A DNA stretch of 64,000 bases, from contig NZ_FNFM01000011.1 in the NCBI RefSeq assembly GCF_900101095.1, forward strand, positions 180,578 through 244,577, given 5' to 3'. Shown here in pieces: positions 52,360 to 60,355 of this stretch (its first letter is position 1; each line of letters opens with the position of its first letter). This DNA is from Actinopolyspora mzabensis. Lineage in GTDB: Bacteria; Actinomycetota; Actinomycetes; Mycobacteriales; Pseudonocardiaceae. The notes under the pieces are model-generated. The model saw only the letters and a program-made list of their open reading frames with translations. It did no database searches and was not told where the DNA came from. A program made the position numbers and the translations under genes.

Positions 52360-52882
52360 GAGCTCCTGCCCTTCCACCACTTCGAGTGGTCTCGTCTCGG
52401 TTCGATGGCGCCGTGCGGCGCTGCACTTCAGCCTGCAAGAGCACGAACACTATGAGCCACGACAAAATTACGATATGTGTAAAAGGCGTGGCCGTGTGGA
52501 CAATTCGCGAACAGAGCTCCCGATGAGGTAGCTGACAACATCGCGAAACTCCACCCGAAAGAGCGAGAACCGGGGTCGTCGGGCGCCGTGAGATAACGAC
52601 TCGATTTCGTGGAAGCGCAGCGGATAGAGTCGTAAGCGAAGCGCGACTACGATGTGCACGACGACTCGTTGTCGCTGCGCAGGTCGCCACCACGCGACCC
52701 GCGACAGGAAAACGAACAAGATTCAGACAACTGGGATCAACCGCTCGGGATTATGATCGGCTTGCCATTCGATACCGTCTCGGCAACAGCTCCCGTGTGG
52801 GTTCTCCGTAAAGCGAGAGGAACCGTTAGTCTGCTTGGCGCGACACGACACGTGCTGTGAGCGCGCGCTCGGTGTCGTTCGA
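52360..52882. other. ssb to tRNA-Arg intergenic region
   Basis: More than 500 bases with lower GC than the surroundings (for example AAAATTACGATATGTGTAAA near 52463). No supported gene. It probably carries the ssb promoter on the left and the tRNA-Arg promoter on the right. Short open frames are present but have no ribosome sites or domains. Confidence 0.45.
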
Positions 52883-52956
52883 GCCCTCGTAGCTCAGACG
52901 GATAGAGCAAGAGACTTCTAATCTCTAGGTCGCAGGTTCGAATCCTGCCGGGGGCG
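52883..52956 (+). tRNA. tRNA-Arg (anticodon TCT), AICE integration site
   Basis: Acceptor arms GCCCTCG and CGGGGGC pair with one G-T. The D-arm is GTAGCTCAGACGGATAGAGC, the anticodon stem-loop AGAGACTTCTAATCTCT has anticodon TCT, and the T-arm is GCAGGTTCGAATCCTGC. Discriminator G, no encoded CCA. The tyrosine integrase gene ends 71 bases beyond its 3' end, the usual AICE arrangement in which the tRNA 3' half is attB and is restored on integration. Confidence 0.95.
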
Positions 52957-53027
52957 CCTAGTACCAGGGCACAGACGTGGGGGCGGATCAGGTTCGAGAT
53001 CCATCCCCACTTTATCCCCACTTTTGT

Positions 53028-54176
53028 TCAGTCTTCCCGGTGCAGGTCGGCCAGGGCTCTGGCCGCCGAGTCACCGACCGTCTTCCGATTCATGTACACG
53101 TCCTGGGTCATGCTGACCCGATCGTGTCCGAGGTAGTCCGCGATCTCGCGGGCCGACAATCCGGCTTCGTCGAGTCGGGTGGCGACCAGGTGCCGGAAGG
53201 CGTGCGGGTGCAGCCCGACCCATTCGGTCTCGGCCACCAATTCCCGCAGATCGGCACGGGTGTTGTCCGGATCGCGCAGCGTGCCCGACGCCGACGGGAA
53301 CACCCACTCGGTTCCGGTGGCTTCGTGACGACGGCGCAGCAGATCCACGAACCAGCCTGGAGCGGTGACGGTGCGCATGCCCGCCGAGGACTTCGTGTGA
53401 GGCTGCACGAACAGGCCCACGCCCTTCTCCCGGATCACTGTCCCTTCGATCCTGATGGTGCCCGCGCCGAAGTCGATCTTGGACCAGTCCAGCGCGAGCA
53501 GTTCACCGATGCGGCACCCGAGAGCGGCCAACGCGTCGACCACGTCCGGCAGGTCCCGCCGCACCGCCTTGTCCGAGGCGGCCAGGTGTTTGCGCAACCG
53601 GGTGTATTCCTCGCGGGTGATCACGGTCTTCTGCTTGGCGGAACGCTTCCCGCTCGCCTTCGGCAAGGTCACTTCGTTGACCGGATTGCTCGGGATCGCG
53701 TCGTGACGCACCGCGATGGCCAGCACCCCGGAGAGCACGACCTTGGCATGCTTGGCGCTGCCCGAACCGGCGTTGTCGTGAATCGACCGCAGCACCCGCG
53801 TGGCGACCGAGACGGTCACCTCACTCACCCGCAACGCTCCGACCGGTGTGGACAGATCACGATCCCACGCGTCGCGGTAGGTGCGCTTGGTCCGCAACGC
53901 CTTGTCGGACTCCTCCAGCTCCCGAAGCCACATCCCCGCCACATCGGCGACCTTGCTGGCAGCGGTGACCTCATCACCGGCCACCGACCGAGCACGGTCA
54001 CGCAAGGCTTGCTTGAGATTCTCCTTGGCCCCGGTCTTGCTCGTGCCCATGCGCTCCACATGCCGCACGGTGCCGTCGTAATCCCGATACTTCGTCCGAG
54101 CCCGATAACGCTTCTCGGCCACCTTGTAGCACCGGATCTCACCGTGCGTCCCCAACGGCAACGGCGGCCGCGGCAT
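53028..54176 (-). CDS. int: Tyrosine site-specific integrase
   Basis: A 382-residue recombinase that inserts and excises the element at tRNA-Arg. Residues 1-60 form an arm-type DNA-binding domain, 70-160 the core-binding SAM-like helices (VADVAGMWLRELEESDKALR), and 180-375 the catalytic domain. Catalytic residues seen: Arg in LGCRIGELLALDW, Lys in the HTKSSAGMRTV strand, His and Arg in HPHAFRHLVATRL, His in YLGHDRVSMT and the nucleophile Tyr in DVYMNRKT. The ATG overlaps the xis stop (TGATG) and GGAGGTGAG stands just upstream inside xis. The gene faces the tRNA, as in pSAM2. Confidence 0.95.
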   Translation of the reverse strand: MPRPPLPLGTHGEIRCYKVAEKRYRARTKYRDYDGTVRHVERMGTSKTGAKENLKQALRDRARSVAGDEVTAASKVADVAGMWLRELEESDKALRTKRTYRDAWDRDLSTPVGALRVSEVTVSVATRVLRSIHDNAGSGSAKHAKVVLSGVLAIAVRHDAIPSNPVNEVTLPKASGKRSAKQKTVITREEYTRLRKHLAASDKAVRRDLPDVVDALAALGCRIGELLALDWSKIDFGAGTIRIEGTVIREKGVGLFVQPHTKSSAGMRTVTAPGWFVDLLRRRHEATGTEWVFPSASGTLRDPDNTRADLRELVAETEWVGLHPHAFRHLVATRLDEAGLSAREIADYLGHDRVSMTQDVYMNRKTVGDSAARALADLHRED

Positions 54177-54355
54177 CAACTCACCTCCGTGGCTTGGGCG
54201 TCGAACCAGGCTTCGACGTCGTCGGGCTTGAACCGCAGGTGTTTACCGAGCCTGCGTCCGGGAGGTCCGCCGCCACGGCTGCGCCATTGGTAGATGGTGT
54301 TGGTGGGCACGCCGAGGTAGTCGGCCACGTCGGCCGGGGTCCAGAGGTTGCGCAT
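54176..54355 (-). CDS. xis: Excisionase-like winged helix-turn-helix protein
   Basis: A 59-residue protein with an MerR/excisionase-type DNA-binding domain: LWTPADVADYLGVPTNTIYQ is the helix-turn-helix, followed by WRSRGGGPPGRRLGKHLRF (the wing with the characteristic G.HLRF strand) and DDVEAWFDA. It directs the integrase towards excision by bending DNA at the attachment sites. The start is the ATG at 54355, three bases after the repSA stop, and the stop overlaps the int ATG, so repSA, xis and int are translated from one message. Confidence 0.92.
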   Translation of the reverse strand: MRNLWTPADVADYLGVPTNTIYQWRSRGGGPPGRRLGKHLRFKPDDVEAWFDAQATEVS

Positions 54356-54357
54356 GG

Positions 54358-55821
54358 CTAGCTCCTCCGTTTCTCGTGTTCGTAGCGCTGTTTGCGGTCG
54401 TGGCGGATCTGCTGGGCGAGAGCTTCGGCCAGTTCGGTTTCCTCGGGGCTGTCGTGGCCGATGTGGGTCATGGCCCAGTGGTTGACCACGGTGATCTCGT
54501 CCTCGCCCACGCCGAGCTCGTCGAGCACCTGGCGGTGCCGGTACTGGCGCCGGTCGCCGCGAATCCGGGTGAAAGTCGTGCTGTAGTGCTTGGACTTGGA
54601 CAGGAAGTGCCCGCGGAAGGCGAGCATGTGGGCCCAGCGGCGCAGGTTGAGATGCTCCAGCGGCCCGGCGAGGTATCCGCTTCCGCCGCAGGTGCCGCAG
54701 GTGGGCCGGGTCTGGCAGGGGCAGCCGTCGGGGGTGTGCTCGCCGTGCGGGTGGCAGTCCGCACAGCGTTGGGGTGCGCCGAGGTTCCAGGCGGTTTGGA
54801 TGATCCGCCGGTGGTGCGGGTTGATGTCGAGTAGGTCGAGGTGGCCTTGGGATCGGATGGGTTTGTCCACGGCCTCGCTGGTGGAGGTGCCTTTGGTGGC
54901 GTATTTGGCCACATAGGACGCCAACCGGTCGTCGGTGATGTCGCCGTGCTCGTTCTCCACCTGGGAGGCGTTGGCCGCCCGGATGGGGCGCACGTCGATC
55001 TGCTCACCCCAGCCGAGGACGTGGGGGTTGCCGTCCCGGTCGCACGCGGTGACTGAGACCGCCCGGGACGCCGTGCGCACCGCCTCAGCGAGCAGATCGG
55101 TGCTCGCCCAGGCCGGGGGCGGATCACTCGGCCCGGTAGGGCCGTCGAGGCGGATCACGGCGTGGAAGTGGATGATGCCGCGCCGTTGGTATTCGGCGAC
55201 TTTGGCGTACGACAGGCGGACGTGGTCGCTGATCTCGCGCACCCGCAGCCCGACCAGTCCGGCGAGGTGGCGCAGCAGGTAGGTGCGGAACCGGCTCCAC
55301 AGGACTCCGGCGTGGGCTTGCCAGAGCACGTGTCCGGTGTAGTCGTAGCTGTCGGGGTCGAGGGGTTGGCCGCGTGCCGGATCGTGCTCGTGGTGAAACG
55401 ACCCGCACCCGCACGGCATGGTTTTACCGCTCTTGGGGCTCACGCGTCGGTTGTGCACGGGTCCGAAGCTCGGTGCGGTGAGGGTGACGAACAACCGGGG
55501 TGTCTCGGCCACGGTCTCGGGAACGTCCTTACTACCGCCGGAGAGGCCCGCGCGGAGCAGGTGGAACGCGTCGGCGGCATACCGGTCGGAGCAGGCGGGG
55601 CAGACGGCTTCGCGCCGGTTGCCGCAGGGGCTCATGACCGCACCCGTGCGGGAGGCCAACTCCGCCCCGCTGTGGGCGTGGTGGATGGCCCACCGGCCGG
55701 ACAGGTGCACCGGTCGGGTGCAGCCGGCCACCGAGCGGACCTTGGCCTTCCACGTGTCGAAGTCGGTGGCCTGTATCCGGCGCGTGAGCCGATCCACCGT
55801 GGGCTCAACCGCAAGAACCAT
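54358..55821 (-). CDS. repSA: RepSA-type replication initiator (HUH relaxase-like)
   Basis: A 487-residue rolling-circle initiator as in pSAM2 and related AICEs. It nicks the double-strand origin so the excised element can replicate. The HUH motif is GIIHFHAVIRLDG (two histidines flanking a hydrophobic residue, about residue 215), and the nicking tyrosine is in ASYVAKYATKG (about residue 307). Cysteine pairs near the start (CGNRREAVCPACSDRY) and the C.DCHPHGEHTPDGCPC and C.TCGGSGY stretch (about 350-385) are zinc-binding. Length fits the family. The origin is usually inside or next to the gene. A strong terminator lies 28 bases upstream of its ATG. Confidence 0.93.
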   Translation of the reverse strand: MVLAVEPTVDRLTRRIQATDFDTWKAKVRSVAGCTRPVHLSGRWAIHHAHSGAELASRTGAVMSPCGNRREAVCPACSDRYAADAFHLLRAGLSGGSKDVPETVAETPRLFVTLTAPSFGPVHNRRVSPKSGKTMPCGCGSFHHEHDPARGQPLDPDSYDYTGHVLWQAHAGVLWSRFRTYLLRHLAGLVGLRVREISDHVRLSYAKVAEYQRRGIIHFHAVIRLDGPTGPSDPPPAWASTDLLAEAVRTASRAVSVTACDRDGNPHVLGWGEQIDVRPIRAANASQVENEHGDITDDRLASYVAKYATKGTSTSEAVDKPIRSQGHLDLLDINPHHRRIIQTAWNLGAPQRCADCHPHGEHTPDGCPCQTRPTCGTCGGSGYLAGPLEHLNLRRWAHMLAFRGHFLSKSKHYSTTFTRIRGDRRQYRHRQVLDELGVGEDEITVVNHWAMTHIGHDSPEETELAEALAQQIRHDRKQRYEHEKRRS

Positions 55822-55849
55822 ACTTGCCCTTTCCCTACTGAGAGCGCAA

Positions 55850-55898
55850 AAAAGGGCGGAAACCCCAGGGCAGCAAGGCCACCACGGGGGTTTCCGCC
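55850..55898 (-). terminator. Intrinsic terminator just upstream of repSA
   Basis: On the minus strand, GGCGGAAACCCC (55898-55887 complement) pairs perfectly with GGGGTTTCCGCC (55866-55855 complement) and is followed by CTTTTTTG, a true T-run and rare in this genome. It separates the spread/transfer operon from repSA-xis-int. Only 28 bases lie between it and the repSA ATG, so repSA must use read-through, anti-termination or a promoter overlapping this hairpin. Confidence 0.85.
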
Positions 55899-55919
55899 GA
55901 GAAGTGAGCAGTCGGACGA

Positions 55920-56951
55920 TCAGGACACGGGGTGCCCGTTGGTGACGGGGTGCCCGTTGGTGTCCGGTATCGCGAGTTCGACGACGAGCGTGTTCGCCAG
56001 GGCTTCGGGAAGCCGCACGATGTCCTGCACGTCCTGCACCGACAGGGACCGGCCTTCGGTGCGGTAGGCGTGCTCACGAGCCGCAGTGAGCTTGTCCACC
56101 ACGTGCTCGGGTAGCCGCATCGACGAGGGCCGCACCCGTTCCAACACCGCCGACTCATCGTCAGCCGGTTCGGTCTCGCCGGAGATCTCCGAGGGGTCCG
56201 TGTGCTCCCTGGTGTCCGCACCGGAATCGAGCGAAGAAGCCGCGGACTGGACCGGCTCCGTTTCGGACTCGGTAGGAGCGGAAGGGGCCAGCATCGGTTC
56301 CGCCTCGATCGGTGTGGCAGGGGCCGGCATCTGCGTGTCCGAGGGTTGCTCGGCCGGTGTGGTGTCGGCCGAGGTGTTCTGGTCGGCGTTGTCGTAGCTG
56401 GCGAGGATGACCGCGCGGGAGCGGGCTTGGATGATGGGGATGACTTCGGCCAGGCCGTAGACGATGACCGGGATGATGGCGTGCACGGCCAGCGATCCCA
56501 GGTTGACCGCGCCCGCCCCGAGCAGGGGTGCGAGTTGGGGCACGACGTTCATGAACAGCGTCGACCCGAGCAGCACGTGCTTGATCCGCGACCACCAGGC
56601 CGCCTCCGGGGCGACGCCGTGGGCCAGGATCGTGGCCTCGAAGTTCAGCAGCATGATCAGCAGCCCAGCGAACATCGGTTCCACGGTCCAGGCGGCCCAC
56701 CACATCGGGTCACCGATGGCGCGGTTTCCGGCGAGGAAGTCTTGGACCCCGGTGGTGGTAAACACCAGCCCGGTGGCCAGGAAGAGCCACAGCCCGGCCA
56801 CGGTGCGCCGCCGCGAGGTTTCCATCCGCACCGCCACCAGGTCCGGGTCCCGCACCAGCGACCGCAGATGTCGGGATTCGGCGATGCGCCGTTCCAGCTC
56901 ACTGACCCGACGCGTCCGCCCCGAGGCGGGCTCTGTATCAGACTTGGACAC
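55920..56951 (-). CDS. DUF2637-type membrane protein of the AICE
   Basis: A 343-residue membrane protein. Four hydrophobic segments at about residues 52-72, 85-107, 125-147 and 150-172 (TVAGLWLFLATGLVFTTTGV; AAWTVEPMFAGLLIMLLNFE; LGSTLFMNVVPQLAPLLGAG; LAVHAIIPVIVYGLAEVIPI) match the DUF2637 or Spd-like proteins common on actinomycete plasmids and AICEs. A disordered Pro/Glu/Ser-rich stretch follows (190-265), then a small basic domain (RLPEHVVDKLTAAREHAYRT...DVQDIVRLPEAL) that looks DNA- or protein-binding. The C-terminus is a six-residue duplication, NGHPVTNGHPV. It may help in plasmid spreading. GTG start. Confidence 0.75.
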   Translation of the reverse strand: MSKSDTEPASGRTRRVSELERRIAESRHLRSLVRDPDLVAVRMETSRRRTVAGLWLFLATGLVFTTTGVQDFLAGNRAIGDPMWWAAWTVEPMFAGLLIMLLNFEATILAHGVAPEAAWWSRIKHVLLGSTLFMNVVPQLAPLLGAGAVNLGSLAVHAIIPVIVYGLAEVIPIIQARSRAVILASYDNADQNTSADTTPAEQPSDTQMPAPATPIEAEPMLAPSAPTESETEPVQSAASSLDSGADTREHTDPSEISGETEPADDESAVLERVRPSSMRLPEHVVDKLTAAREHAYRTEGRSLSVQDVQDIVRLPEALANTLVVELAIPDTNGHPVTNGHPVS

Positions 56952-56964
56952 CAGCAGCCCCCTT

Positions 56965-57150
56965 CTATTCGCTGTCGCCGGGTGAGAACAGGGCCAGCAC
57001 TCCGCGGATGAGCAGCACCAGGACCAGGCCGATGCCGATGGACCAGGCGGGTCCGGCCAGGGCCCACAGCAGCGCCAGCACCAGGAGCACGGTGAGGGTG
57101 GCCGCGAGGAGTCCGAGGAGGCTGCGGCCGGTGAGGTGGAACAGGATCAT
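56965..57150 (-). CDS. Small membrane protein of the AICE
   Basis: A 61-residue protein with two membrane helices (LLGLLAATLTVLLVLALLWA and GIGLVLVLLIRGVLALF). The ATG overlaps the stop of the upstream GGDEF-type gene (ATGA), so it is translationally coupled. It lies 13 bases before the DUF2637-type gene. Such tiny hydrophobic proteins are typical spread (Spd) gene products of actinomycete elements. The specific function is unknown. Confidence 0.75.
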   Translation of the reverse strand: MILFHLTGRSLLGLLAATLTVLLVLALLWALAGPAWSIGIGLVLVLLIRGVLALFSPGDSE

Positions 57151-57743
57151 GACGTGACCGCCTTTCGGTCGGTGGGTTCATTCCGCCCCCGGTGGGAGCG
57201 GCTGGGTTTGGTGGCATACATCCGTTGGTCGGCCAGGGCGAGTAGGTCGGACAGTGACCCGTCGTCGGGGTTGGTGGTGGCCGCGCCGACCGACAGGGAC
57301 AGCTCGATCGTGTGCCCGCCGATGGCGCGGGGTCCGCGGATGGTTCGGCGGATCTGTTCCGCTCGTGTTTCGGCGACGCGTCCGGCGTCGGGTCGGGTGA
57401 GCAGCACGGCCAGTTCGTCGCCGTGCAGCCGCACCGGTAATTCGCCGGGGCCGGTGGCCGCGTGGAGTTCGGTCGCGATCTGGCCGAGCACTTGGTCGCC
57501 GATGCGGTGCCCGTGGGTGTCGTTGACCTGTTTGAACCGGTCCACATCGAGCAACAACACCCCGACCGGAGCCCCCGTGCGACGGCGTAACCACCGGGTG
57601 CGGTGGAAGGTGCGGTGCATTCGGGCGCGGTTGGCCAGCCCGGTCAGCGGGTCGGTGTGCAACCGGCGCCACAGCCGGTGCGCCCACAGACCGGTGGTTG
57701 TGGTGGACAGGGTGGTTGCGCCCAGGGCGAGTTCTGCCAACAT
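57147..57743 (-). CDS. GGDEF-type protein with altered active-site motif
   Basis: A 198-residue protein with a short hydrophobic N-terminal helix (MLAELALGATTLSTTTTGLW) and a GGDEF fold: DPLTGLANRARMHRTF, GVLLLDVDRFKQVNDTHGH and GDQVLGQIATEL are the standard N-terminal blocks. The signature loop reads RLHGDELAVLL, that is HGDEL in place of GG[DE]EF. LADQRMYATKPS is the usual end. Metal-binding Asp residues are kept, so weak cyclase activity or GTP/c-di-GMP binding is possible. I choose the second ATG because GGAGG stands eight bases upstream of it. Proteins of this type accompany DUF2637 genes on actinomycete elements. Confidence 0.82.
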   Translation of the reverse strand: MLAELALGATTLSTTTTGLWAHRLWRRLHTDPLTGLANRARMHRTFHRTRWLRRRTGAPVGVLLLDVDRFKQVNDTHGHRIGDQVLGQIATELHAATGPGELPVRLHGDELAVLLTRPDAGRVAETRAEQIRRTIRGPRAIGGHTIELSLSVGAATTNPDDGSLSDLLALADQRMYATKPSRSHRGRNEPTDRKAVTS

Positions 57744-57827
57744 GAAACCTGCCTCCATTGGTGAGGTAGGCCCCGCTCCTGTGATCTCTTGCCGGAGAAG
57801 GAGCGGGGCCGCTTACAGGGTTGGGGG

Positions 57828-59312
57828 TTACGCGGCGTCGAAGTCGTCGTCCTCGCCGTCGTCTTCGATGTATTCGATGTCGTCGGTCTCGCTGGACTCG
57901 CCGCCGGTGTCAGGGGAGTCCGCGGAGTCGGTGCCGTCGTCCCTGTTGGGGAAGTCGAGGACGGTGGCGTCTGCGCTGGTGGCGAACCGGACCAATTCGG
58001 TGATGTCGTCATCGCTGGTGTAGGCCGCACGGACCCGCAGGGGTTCTCGTTTCCCGTCTTGTTTGAGGTAGGCCACGCCGGGCATGTAGTCGGGGATCTG
58101 GTCGGCGAACGCACCCCGCTCGCGCACCCCCTCGCCCAAGGCCATGTCCACGTAGGAGGCTTCCTCCAGCCGCAGGGCGATTTTGGTGGGAAACAGCCCC
58201 CGCATGGGGACGACCTCTTTGATGGGCTCCTGCGTCGCGCCCACCACCCGGCCGCCGACCGCGCGGTATTGGGTCAGGGCTTTCGACAGCAGCTTGGTGA
58301 ACTCGCGGCTGATGTCGCGGTCGGTGTATTCGCTCATCGCGGCCAGCTCATCCACCAGCAGCAGGTCCAACGGTTGCTCGGCCGAGGGGGCCCAGTTCCG
58401 CCGCCCCTGGCGCCCCATGTCTTCCTTGCGGGCATCCAGGGCGTCCACGTACTCGCGAGTCAGGTCGAGGCCGCTCGTGTCGTCGGTGGCGAACCGGTGG
58501 AACAGCTCGGCGCCCTGGCCGAACTCCATGCCGCCTTTCGGGTCGAGCACCCACAGCCGCACCAGCCCGGAACGGATCCACGGCGCGAGGGCACGCAGCA
58601 GGCCCCACATCCAGGAGCCTTTACCCGCGCCGGTGGCTCCGGCGATGAGGTAGTGAATCCCGCCCACCAGGTCGAGGGCGAAGTCCCTCCCGTACTCATC
58701 CCGGCCCAGCGGCAGCCGGGCCAGATCCACCGCGGCCTCGTCGCGCGGCATCTCCGGCAGCGGGAGGAACAGCGTGTCGAACGGTTCGCGTTTCTGGATA
58801 TCCAGGCTGATCACGCCCGGCTTGATCGTGCGCAGCGTGGCCCGACGCGCGTTGTAGGCATTCGCCAGCCGGTCCAGGACTTGCTCGAAATCCTCGGCCG
58901 CTTGGCCGCGGACCATGCGCAGCCGCACCGAGTCCCAACAGAAGGTGGACCGCACCGACAGCAGCTTCGGTAGCAGGCTGTGCCCGTGCCGGTTGGAGCT
59001 GGTCAGCCCACACCCGAAGGCGATATCGGCCCACTTGCGGTGGTAGACGAACCACCGTCGCCACCAGGCCCGCAGCAGCCGACCCGCGAACCGATCGAAG
59101 GTGGGCCGGTCCAACAACCGCCACGACACCCCAGCGGCCACCGCCACTCCGGCCGCGATCAGCATCGTGTGAAACCCGACGTAGGCCCCGGTGATGCCCA
59201 CCGCCGTGAGCGTGCCCACCGAGCGGGGGTGGCGGGCCAGAAACCGCAGCACCATCCGAGCCGGAGTCCGCTCCGTGTCCCCCGTGTTGACGCGCGTGTC
59301 CCGCACCGCCAC
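57828..59312 (-). CDS. FtsK/SpoIIIE-type DNA translocase (TraB/TraSA-like)
   Basis: A 494-residue membrane ATPase that moves double-stranded DNA of the element from donor to recipient in the mycelium. Two N-terminal hydrophobic segments (about 32-55 and 57-68), then the motor domain: Walker A GATGAGKGS (about residue 225), LWVLDPKGGMEFG, Walker B LDLLLVDELAAM, and VGATQEP as sensor. The C-terminus is acidic (DIEYIEDDGEDDDFD). No winged-helix gamma domain is apparent. It probably recognises the short repeated clt locus of the element. Transcribed with the small genes upstream, after a stem-loop at 59338-59380. Confidence 0.92.
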   Translation of the reverse strand: MAVRDTRVNTGDTERTPARMVLRFLARHPRSVGTLTAVGITGAYVGFHTMLIAAGVAVAAGVSWRLLDRPTFDRFAGRLLRAWWRRWFVYHRKWADIAFGCGLTSSNRHGHSLLPKLLSVRSTFCWDSVRLRMVRGQAAEDFEQVLDRLANAYNARRATLRTIKPGVISLDIQKREPFDTLFLPLPEMPRDEAAVDLARLPLGRDEYGRDFALDLVGGIHYLIAGATGAGKGSWMWGLLRALAPWIRSGLVRLWVLDPKGGMEFGQGAELFHRFATDDTSGLDLTREYVDALDARKEDMGRQGRRNWAPSAEQPLDLLLVDELAAMSEYTDRDISREFTKLLSKALTQYRAVGGRVVGATQEPIKEVVPMRGLFPTKIALRLEEASYVDMALGEGVRERGAFADQIPDYMPGVAYLKQDGKREPLRVRAAYTSDDDITELVRFATSADATVLDFPNRDDGTDSADSPDTGGESSETDDIEYIEDDGEDDDFDAA

Positions 59313-59337
59313 CCACTCCTTCCGTGCTCATGAAAAA

Positions 59338-59380
59338 CGGGGCACCCAGCCCTTCCGGTGCGGAAAGACCGAGTGCCCCG
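59338..59380 (-). terminator. Stem-loop between small genes and the translocase gene
   Basis: CGGGGCAC (59338-59345) pairs with GTGCCCCG (59373-59380). It lies in the 82-base gap after the 62-residue gene and ends 26 bases before the translocase start. It may attenuate transcription into the translocase gene or protect the upstream message. No T-run. Confidence 0.5.
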
Positions 59381-59394
59381 CCTGTGTGGTCGTG

Positions 59395-59583
59395 TTACTG
59401 GTTCCGTTGGCTCATTTCCAGTTGGGAAATCACATCCCCCGTGCGGGTCTTCAGGTTCTTCAGCGAACTTCCCAACCCTTTCGGGACACCGAACTTCCGC
59501 AACGCCTGATTCAACGTGGACATCGAGGCGTCCACCTTTTTCGCCATCTTGTGAATATCATCGCTGTTACCGCGCAGACCCAT
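59395..59583 (-). CDS. Small AICE protein, unknown
   Basis: A 62-residue polar, basic protein (GNSDDIHKMAKKVDASMSTL, LRKFGVPKGLGSSLKNLKTR). Two short amphipathic helices are likely. The ATG overlaps the stop of the upstream gene by one base (TAATG), so translation is coupled. No family is recognised. Position before the translocase suggests a transfer role. Confidence 0.65.
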   Translation of the reverse strand: MGLRGNSDDIHKMAKKVDASMSTLNQALRKFGVPKGLGSSLKNLKTRTGDVISQLEMSQRNQ

Positions 59584-59855
59584 TACTTGTATCCCTTCGC
59601 TACCGACTTCCCGCCCTTTTTGCCGATCGCGTCCCGCACGCGGGTGATCGAACTCTGTGCCTTGCCGACCATGTCCACCGTCTCGTTGAATTGGCGCTTC
59701 TCGGCGAATTCCTCCTCCAGCGAATACACCTGGTTCAACTGCCCGTGCAGGTCATCCATGAGCTTGCCGATCAGATGCAGCCGGTTGACCGCCGGAGTGT
59801 TCATCTTGATCCGAAACGTCGACGTCGTGCCACGCCCCACCGGAACCGTCGCCAA
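59583..59855 (-). CDS. Small AICE protein, unknown
   Basis: A 90-residue protein. The middle (NRLHLIGKLMDDLHGQLNQV, SLEEEFAEKRQFNETVDMVG) is strongly helical with coiled-coil character, and the end is basic (GKKGGKSVAKGYK). Together with the next gene it resembles a pair of small WXG-like or transfer accessory proteins, but no motif secures this. Coupled to the downstream gene by a one-base overlap. Confidence 0.65.
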   Translation of the reverse strand: MATVPVGRGTTSTFRIKMNTPAVNRLHLIGKLMDDLHGQLNQVYSLEEEFAEKRQFNETVDMVGKAQSSITRVRDAIGKKGGKSVAKGYK

Positions 59856-59920
59856 CAGTCACACACCCTTTCCCATCATCGAATCCGGGCCGAGACAGCC
59901 CGCGCCGTGAAATCCCTGCA

Positions 59921-60148
59921 TCACTGCGTGTCCTTTCCGTCCAGGTCGTCGAGCACACCCGACAGGCGATCGACCACCGCTTCCTGGTCGGAGACCGCGA
60001 ACGGCAACCACGTGCCCACCTCCGGAAACGCCCGCCCCAGCAGCCGGTCCAGCCGCTCCAGATCCGCCCGCAACTCCCGAGCCCGCGCCAGAGCATCAAC
60101 CACATTGCGACGATGCCGCACCACCGCAGACTCCGACGAAATCACCAC
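59921..60148 (-). CDS. Small helical AICE protein, unknown
   Basis: A 75-residue protein, mainly a long amphipathic helix (NVVDALARARELRADLERLD) followed by VSDQEAVVDRLSGVLDDLDG. The GTG start is favoured since GAGGTG lies seven bases upstream. Longer in-frame versions begin at 60163 or 60208 but read MRWWF..., an unlikely start. No family recognised. Same strand and operon direction as the other transfer-region genes. Confidence 0.55.
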   Translation of the reverse strand: MVISSESAVVRHRRNVVDALARARELRADLERLDRLLGRAFPEVGTWLPFAVSDQEAVVDRLSGVLDDLDGKDTQ

Positions 60149-60306
60149 GAACCACCACCTCATTTCCGCACACGGGAACCATGAAAACCCCCGAACCAGC
60201 CAATTCAAAATCTGCCGATCCGGGAGTCAACATCATTCCCGGCGCGCACAAATGCGCCGGAAAAAGACACAACTCGGCTCCACTATGGAATTCTCAAACA
60301 ACGAGT

Positions 60307-60352
60307 GACCGAGAGTTTCGGTCGAGAATGGGATTCTCATTCCGCGAATGAG
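60307..60352. other. Three adjacent stem-loops, candidate single-strand origin or operon end
   Basis: Three hairpins follow one another with hardly a base between them: GACCGA/TCGGTC (60307-60323), GAGAAT/ATTCTC (60324-60338) and CTCATTC/GAATGAG (60336-60352), the last two sharing three bases. They lie directly after the stop of the 116-residue gene on its strand, in an AT-richer 150-base gap. Clustered stem-loops of this kind occur at single-strand origins of rolling-circle elements. A compound terminator is the simpler alternative. Confidence 0.55.
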
Positions 60353-60355
60353 ATA

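Noticed and set aside
52654..52860. A 68-codon plus-strand frame before tRNA-Arg
   Set aside because: No ribosome site or domain, and it ends just before the tRNA in a promoter-like region.
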